In this document: positions 6,501-9,557 of the stretch, piece after piece
Layout: every line of letters begins with the position of its first letter
Numbering within the stretch: the stretch's first letter is position 1
Assembly: GCA_003218615.1 (NCBI GenBank)
Contig: QHOD01000146.1
Span: 1 to 9,557, forward strand
From: Verrucomicrobiota bacterium
Lineage (GTDB): Bacteria; Verrucomicrobiota; Verrucomicrobiia; Chthoniobacterales; UBA10450
Direction of reading: 5' to 3'
DNA: 9,557 bases
Made by a program: the position numbers and the translations under genes
The notes under the pieces: model-generated
Told to the model about the DNA's origin: nothing
The model's input: the letters and a program-made list of their open reading frames with translations, nothing else
Database searches by the model: none

Positions 6501-7584
6501 GTTGATCAACTGCTTCGCGAATGTCTTCCATTGTCACCTCGTTCGATAAATGCGCCGACCCGATCCGAGGTGTCACGACAAAGCGGATTTTTCCGCTCTC
6601 GAATTTTTTATCGTATGGAAGCGCTTGGAAAATCTTCTCGCGCTGAAAATTTGGCGGCAGCCGTGCGGGCAAATCAAATCGCTGCAAAAGATCGACAATT
6701 CCATCGCGCTGGTCGCGCGGCAGCCCCGCTTTTTTCATTGAAACACTGCAGGCTGCGACAATTCCAAGACTGATCGCTTCGCCGTGAAGAAATTCGCGGT
6801 AATTCCCTGCGCGCTCGATCGCGTGGCCAACAGTATGACCGAAATTAAGAAGCACGCGTTCGCCCGTGCGATCACGCTCGTCTTTTGCCACGATTTTCGA
6901 TTTTATTTCGATGTTGCGACGGATCAGCGGCGCGAGGTCTTCAAGATCGACATTTTTGAGGCCTACAAACATTTCCGCGTCCGCGATGATCGCGTGCTTG
7001 ATGATCTCGGCGAAGCCCTGATTAAACTCGCGTCGTGGCAAAGTTTTCAAGACATCGACATCGTCAATCACGAGCGCAGGGTGATGAATTGCTCCGATCA
7101 GGTTTTTTCCGGCGCTGGTGTTCACACCCGTCTTCCCACCGATGGAGCTGTCCACCATGGCCAGAAGCGTGGTTGGGATTTGCACGTGCGGAATTCCCCG
7201 ATGATAAATCGCCGCGACGAATCCCGAAATATCTCCGATCACGCCGCCCCCGAGTCCAACGACAAAAGATTGTCGATCCAAGCCGGCGGCAATCATCTGA
7301 TCACAAATCGCAGCGGCTTGCTGAAGTGTCTTCGATTTCTCGCCTGCGGGGATTGTGATCGGCGTCGGCTGGAAATCAGCTGACGCTAAACCGCGCTTCA
7401 CGTGGTCGGCGAAGAGGGGCGCGATATTGCTATCTGAAATAACTGCGCACGTTTCGCGAGGCAGATATTTGCGCGTGTAATCCCCGAGTCGTGCGAGCAG
7501 ATTCGAGCCGACAAGCGCCGGATAGTGATATGCCGGGCCGCGAATTTCCAGAGCCGCTACGGATACGGAACGTACGGGGTCCAC
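6496..7584 (-). CDS. aroB: 3-dehydroquinate synthase
   Basis: AroB converts DAHP to 3-dehydroquinate, the second step of the shikimate pathway, in the cytoplasm, using NAD and a divalent metal. The family motifs are intact: GLGGGVIGDISGF for NAD binding, PTTLLAMVDSSIGGKTGVN with the catalytic Lys, and the metal ligands Glu193 (GFAEIIKH), His250 (NFGHTVGHAIE) and His267 (FLHGEAISLG). The 17-residue spacing between the two His matches E. coli AroB. With GTG 7584 the product has 362 residues, the usual length; TTG 7635 would add 17 residues without family similarity, and no in-frame ATG lies there. This start overlaps the pseudopilin gene end by 28 bp, so translation may be coupled. The TAG stop is provided by the palindromic repeat. 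Confidence 0.93.
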   Translation of the reverse strand: MDPVRSVSVAALEIRGPAYHYPALVGSNLLARLGDYTRKYLPRETCAVISDSNIAPLFADHVKRGLASADFQPTPITIPAGEKSKTLQQAAAICDQMIAAGLDRQSFVVGLGGGVIGDISGFVAAIYHRGIPHVQIPTTLLAMVDSSIGGKTGVNTSAGKNLIGAIHHPALVIDDVDVLKTLPRREFNQGFAEIIKHAIIADAEMFVGLKNVDLEDLAPLIRRNIEIKSKIVAKDERDRTGERVLLNFGHTVGHAIERAGNYREFLHGEAISLGIVAACSVSMKKAGLPRDQRDGIVDLLQRFDLPARLPPNFQREKIFQALPYDKKFESGKIRFVVTPRIGSAHLSNEVTMEDIREAVDQL

Positions 7585-8176
7585 TGATCCGGGTCGGTTG
7601 ATGGGTTCGGCGTTGTATTGGTAAACGCGGACCAAAGCATGTTCTCACAGTGCAAATCAGCGAAAAGCGCATTAATCCGGGTGCGGTTGCTCTGCGTCCC
7701 GCCTATGGCCGCTCCATTATTAGGAGGATTGCCTGTTACCGTGCTGCTATTTCCGAGAACAGTAACGCCTGGCCCAGGCGTAGTGGCCAGACCTTGGAAG
7801 CCACGTTGTTTACGTCGTAAATCTTGGAGTTGATGCCGTAGCTGATCGGTGATGGTGGACTTCCAGTGCCGGCTTCTGATGGCAAGCGTGTCGTATCCAA
7901 GGGCGATTTGAAAATGCCCCAGGCGGCCGTGTATTTTGGACATAATTGTGACATCCACGTTGCGGCTGTTGAGCCCGGAAGAGCGCCATCTTTGTCGTTC
8001 ATGTACAGCTGAGTTGCGATCCCGATCTGGCGAAGGTTGTTCATGTCTTTCGCTACTTTCGCGCGCTCCTGCGTGTCGATGAAAATCGGGTAAGCAATCG
8101 AGGCGAGTATGGCGATGACCAAGATGACAATCACTAACTCGAAAAGTGTGAAAGCGCGCCCCAGATTCTTAGCCAT
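7557..8176 (-). pseudogene. Type II secretion/type IV pilin-like pseudopilin, broken by a one-base frameshift
   Basis: The reading frame from ATG 8176 encodes a class III prepilin leader: MAKNLGRA, then FTLFELVIVILVIAILASIA with the conserved Glu at +5. It continues through LRQIGIATQLYMNDKDG and stops at 7736 after 146 codons. The matching C-terminal part (TTPGPGVTVLGNSS, then RINALFADLHCENM, then a tail ending PYVPYP) is in another frame and stops at 7557. The frames join near 7781-7800; restoring one base there (for example CC to CCC in the TGGCC on the minus strand) would give one 206-residue protein, the size of the H-X9-DG pseudopilins of PVC bacteria. The residue before the cleavage site is Ala, not the usual Gly. 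No secretion-system genes are nearby. It may be a real pseudogene or a sequencing error. Confidence 0.82.
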
Positions 8177-8257
8177 TCAATCGATCAGTTGAAAGGCGAC
8201 GATATTGGCTTTGATCGGAGAGCGAAAGCAAAATCGAGCGGTGCGGTTGAAGAATTC

Positions 8258-8286
8258 TTGACAAAGCTTATCCAAGTTCGTGTATG
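8258..8286 (+). promoter_or_regulatory. Predicted promoter of the DUF4870 gene with little or no leader
   Basis: A perfect -35 box TTGACA (8258-8263) is followed after 17 bp by a weaker -10 TGTATG (8281-8286); TATGTA at 8283-8288 is an alternative. Transcription would begin around 8292-8295, at or next to the ATG at 8293. This suggests a leaderless mRNA and agrees with the absence of a Shine-Dalgarno. Confidence 0.45.
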
Positions 8287-8292
8287 TAGGCC

Positions 8293-8739
8293 ATGCCCGA
8301 CGATCCAGTTGAGCCGAGCCAACCGACATCTCCGCCGCGTCCGCCGAGTCCGGAACCCGAAACTGCGAAATCGGCATCGACCGGTTTGCCATCGAATGTG
8401 GCTGCCGCAATTGCCTGCATTCCGTTGATCGGAGGGATCATTTTTTACATCCTCGAAAAGCGCGACAACTTTGTGCGGTTTTACGCGATGCAGTCGATTA
8501 TCCTTGGTGGCGCATGGATTCTTTTCGTGATTATTTACTCAATTGCCCACGCTATTCTGACGCCTATCCCTGCAATCGGCCTGCTCTTCTCTGTCATCTT
8601 GTGGGTCGTCTGGGCATTGGTTGGCGTCGCGTTTCTTGTTGTTTTCATCGTGACTGTCGTGAAGGCGTTCACCGGCGTCCGCTGGGAAATCCCATACGTC
8701 GGCCCGATGGCGCGCAAGCAGATGGAAGGCTCGGCGTAA
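8293..8739 (+). CDS. DUF4870 (Tic20-like) small membrane protein
   Basis: The 148-residue product has a Pro/Ser-rich, probably cytosolic N-terminus (1-30), then hydrophobic segments near 35-53 (AAAIACIPLIGGIIFYIL), 65-90 (SIILGGAWILFVIIYSIAHAI) and 92-124 (AIGLLFSVILWVV followed by FLVVFIVTVV). NFVRFYAMQSIILGG matches the conserved charged/helix motif of DUF4870 proteins, where residues like VRFHAKQA precede the second helix. The ending EIPYVGPMARK matches the family's IPYIG-type tail. The biochemical function is not known. The gene is divergent from the pseudopilin, with 116 bp between their starts. It ends with TAA three bases before the second copy of the palindromic repeat, which looks like its terminator. 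Confidence 0.82.
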   Translation: MPDDPVEPSQPTSPPRPPSPEPETAKSASTGLPSNVAAAIACIPLIGGIIFYILEKRDNFVRFYAMQSIILGGAWILFVIIYSIAHAILTPIPAIGLLFSVILWVVWALVGVAFLVVFIVTVVKAFTGVRWEIPYVGPMARKQMEGSA

Positions 8740-8742
8740 TGT

Positions 8743-8766
8743 TGTAGGGCGTCTGTGTCAGACGCC
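8743..8766 (+). repeat. Palindromic gene-end repeat, copy 2
   Basis: This 24-base stretch is identical to the minus strand of 6477-6500. It starts TGTAGGGCGTCTG and ends with CAGACGCC. Like the other copy it touches the end of a gene, beginning three bases after the DUF4870 stop. Exact identity in two unrelated intergenic gaps implies a dispersed element rather than chance. Confidence 0.8.
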
Positions 8767-8776
8767 TCGCGTTTTT
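8748..8776 (+). terminator. Rho-independent terminator of the DUF4870 gene
   Basis: GGCGTCTG (8748-8755), loop TGT, CAGACGCC (8759-8766) form a perfect 8-bp GC-rich stem; TCGCG and five T (8772-8776) follow. The short gap before the T-run is slightly imperfect for an intrinsic terminator. The hairpin lies inside the dispersed repeat. Confidence 0.6.
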
Positions 8777-8792
8777 CAAAATGACGCGACAA

Positions 8793-8811
8793 CCCCGAAA
8801 ACTTTTTGGGG
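8793..8811 (-). terminator. Stem-loop at the end of the GIY-YIG gene
   Basis: CCCCGAAA (8793-8800), loop ACT, TTTTGGGG (8804-8811) pair over 8 bp with one G-T. It lies one base past the frameshift-corrected stop of the GIY-YIG gene (8813-8815), so it could terminate that gene and transcripts from the other side. No T-run follows on the minus strand. Confidence 0.4.
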
Positions 8812-8812
8812 A

Positions 8813-9060
8813 TCAAAAGTGGCGTTGCGCAAACTCACGGCCAGAACCGGTTTTTAAATATTTCTCGAATGCACGGCCTTAACTTCGGAACCGAAAGCGA
8901 TGGCGGTTTGGATTTGCCACGGACGATGTTTCGATGTATGCGCGCATAATCCCTGATTGTGTTCCGTCAGGCGCGCTTGGAGGTCCTGGGTCGTGCCTGT
9001 GTAATGAATCGTCTCGTCGGCCTCACTAACGAGAACATAAACATAGAAGAAGCGTTGCAT
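8813..9060 (-). pseudogene. Small GIY-YIG nuclease-domain protein, broken by a one-base frameshift
   Basis: From ATG 9060 the frame reads MQRFFYVYVLVSEADETIHY, then TGTTQDLQARLTEHNQG: the GIY (YVY) and YIG (YTG) elements and the conserved Arg of the GIY-YIG fold, as in the UvrC N-domain and the short YhbQ-like family. The frame then ends early at 8854. Just past GCCGTGCA (8877-8870 on the minus strand) the other frame gives FEKYLKTGSGREFAQRHF and a stop at 8813, the standard C-terminus of this family. One missing base (GTGGCA to GTGCA) explains the shift; the repaired protein would have 82 residues, a normal size. The catalytic Glu of FEKYLK lies after the shift, so the truncated product should be inactive. 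The gene lies just downstream of ssrA, separated by palindromic sequence. Confidence 0.85.
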
Positions 9061-9106
9061 TTGCTGGCCTGCCAAAGCAGCCCGCCTACGCTTTGCTCCG
9101 GCGTGG

Positions 9107-9147
9107 CAGCCTTCGCTCTTTGCGCCGCGCTCCAAAAGCGAAGGCTG
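9107..9147. repeat. Inverted repeat at the 3' end of ssrA
   Basis: CAGCCTTCGCT (9107-9117) and AGCGAAGGCTG (9137-9147) are perfect 11-bp inverted arms around a 19-nt GC-rich loop. The right arm runs into the last two bases of the tmRNA. A second, looser GC palindrome (about 9078-9109, with GCCcGCC and GGCgtGGC arms) adjoins it. No T-run follows, so it looks more like a REP-type element or processing hairpin than a classical terminator. Confidence 0.6.
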
Positions 9148-9501
9148 GAGGCGAGGGGAGTTGAACCCCTGTCCTCGTCGCTATCCACGCAGACATCTAC
9201 ATGTTTATCCGGCGATGAGTTTTAAGGAGCCAGACGTTGCACCGGCACACTGCCCGCTCCCGAGCGCCCGCGAAATCGATTCACAAATCGGCGCGGTCGC
9301 CCCGCCGATTTGCCAGCCTGCTGTCCTCGTTTCCGATGCTAGCAGGCGTCGCATCGGAAACGTCGCGGTCAATTAAGCCGCGAGAGCTAGACCTTCGTGA
9401 TCTGCGTTTATTTGTTTTGGTCCGGTTTTTAACGAGGCCAACGAACCATCCTCGACATGCCGCCTGTGCTTCCAACGATGAGTCGAAGCCAGTACGCCCC
9501 C
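9146..9501 (-). ncRNA. ssrA: tmRNA (transfer-messenger RNA)
   Basis: tmRNA rescues ribosomes stalled on broken mRNAs and tags the nascent protein for proteolysis, together with SmpB. On the minus strand the 5' end GGGGGCG (9501-9495) pairs with CGCCTCC (9153-9147), including the G3-U70 wobble that marks alanine acceptance, followed by discriminator A (9146). TGGCTTCGAC after the 5' stem is the conserved tmRNA D-region. The T arm is AGGGG-TTCAACT-CCCCT. Internal helices fit the pseudoknot domain: a 12-bp stem 9328-9339/9351-9362 and a 10-bp stem 9284-9293/9303-9312. The tag frame lies at 9405-9373. It is a standard one-piece tmRNA of about 356 nt; the terminal CCA is not encoded and must be added. 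No tRNA gene was seen next to it. Confidence 0.95.
9373..9405 (-). CDS. tmRNA proteolysis tag reading frame (ADHEGLALAA)
   Basis: From the resume codon GCA (9405-9403) the frame encodes ADHEGLALAA and ends at TAA (9375-9373). With the alanine carried by tmRNA itself the tag is AADHEGLALAA. The LALAA end matches the general degradation signal recognised by ClpXP; the inner residues differ from the E. coli ANDENYALAA. Confidence 0.9.
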   Translation of the reverse strand, partial: ADHEGLALAA

Positions 9502-9515
9502 TTTTTGTGCTTGAA

Positions 9516-9544
9516 CAAATACAGTCGATTGAGGTCTTATTCAA
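9516..9544 (-). promoter_or_regulatory. Possible ssrA promoter
   Basis: On the minus strand TTGAAT (9544-9539) and TATTTG (9521-9516) are spaced by exactly 17 bp. Transcription would begin near 9509, a few bases before the mature 5' end at 9501, consistent with 5' processing of tmRNA by RNase P. The -10 match is weak. Confidence 0.35.
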
Positions 9545-9557
9545 GTTGACTGAACCG

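Noticed and set aside
6784..7383. 199-codon plus-strand frame
   Set aside because: It is antisense to aroB and has no recognisable motif.
7781..7800. Programmed ribosomal frameshift in the pseudopilin gene
   Set aside because: There is no slippery heptamer or strong downstream structure at the junction, and pseudopilins are not known to use one.
9061..9135. N-terminal extension of the GIY-YIG frame up to 9135
   Set aside because: The added residues translate the palindromic GC repeat; family similarity begins at the ATG at 9060.

Overview
The window reads as ordinary bacterial chromosome. It is about 55% GC, densely packed, with genes on both strands and housekeeping genes scattered among unrelated neighbours. 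No phage, plasmid, IS element, CRISPR array or tRNA gene was seen. Several points fit a soil-type Verrucomicrobiota (PVC) bacterium: a stand-alone type II secretion-like pseudopilin, few good Shine-Dalgarno sites, short palindromic repeats between genes, and infC outside a ribosomal-protein cluster. The lineage is an inference from style and was not tested.

Left part (1-3515). A class I SAM methyltransferase, cut by the window edge, and a rhomboid protease with an extra N-terminal membrane module lie on the minus strand, 44 bp apart. Across a divergent gap holding an inverted repeat comes a plus-strand thioredoxin-fold (DsbA/HCCA isomerase/GST-kappa-like) protein with a Ser-x-x-Cys active-site variant. 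A 231-bp leader follows, then infC (translation initiation factor IF-3). Its homology begins upstream of the first ATG and points to a CTG start behind a perfect AAGGAG.

Middle part (3552-7584). On the minus strand are a secreted TPR protein and a YmdB-family metallophosphoesterase. Divergent from the latter, 36 bp away, is an exported Amidase_3-type N-acetylmuramoyl-L-alanine amidase. It converges on aroB (3-dehydroquinate synthase). The amidase/aroB junction carries a palindromic repeat that also contains the aroB stop codon.

Right part (7557-9557). A pseudopilin gene, broken by a one-base frameshift, overlaps the aroB start. Divergent from it is a small DUF4870 membrane protein, possibly translated from a leaderless mRNA. 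It is followed by a second exact copy of the palindromic repeat, here shaped like an intrinsic terminator. A small GIY-YIG nuclease gene, also broken by a one-base frameshift, lies just downstream of the tmRNA gene ssrA (minus strand), which has the full tRNA-like domain and encodes the tag ADHEGLALAA.

The genes do not form one pathway: translation (infC, ssrA), cell wall (amidase), shikimate pathway (aroB) and membrane or envelope functions (rhomboid, TPR, pilin, DUF4870) are mixed. I do not see a convincing new multi-gene system. The signals most worth a second look are the repeat at gene ends, the non-AUG infC start, the frameshifted GIY-YIG gene with palindromes at the 3' end of ssrA, and the SxxC thioredoxin-fold protein.
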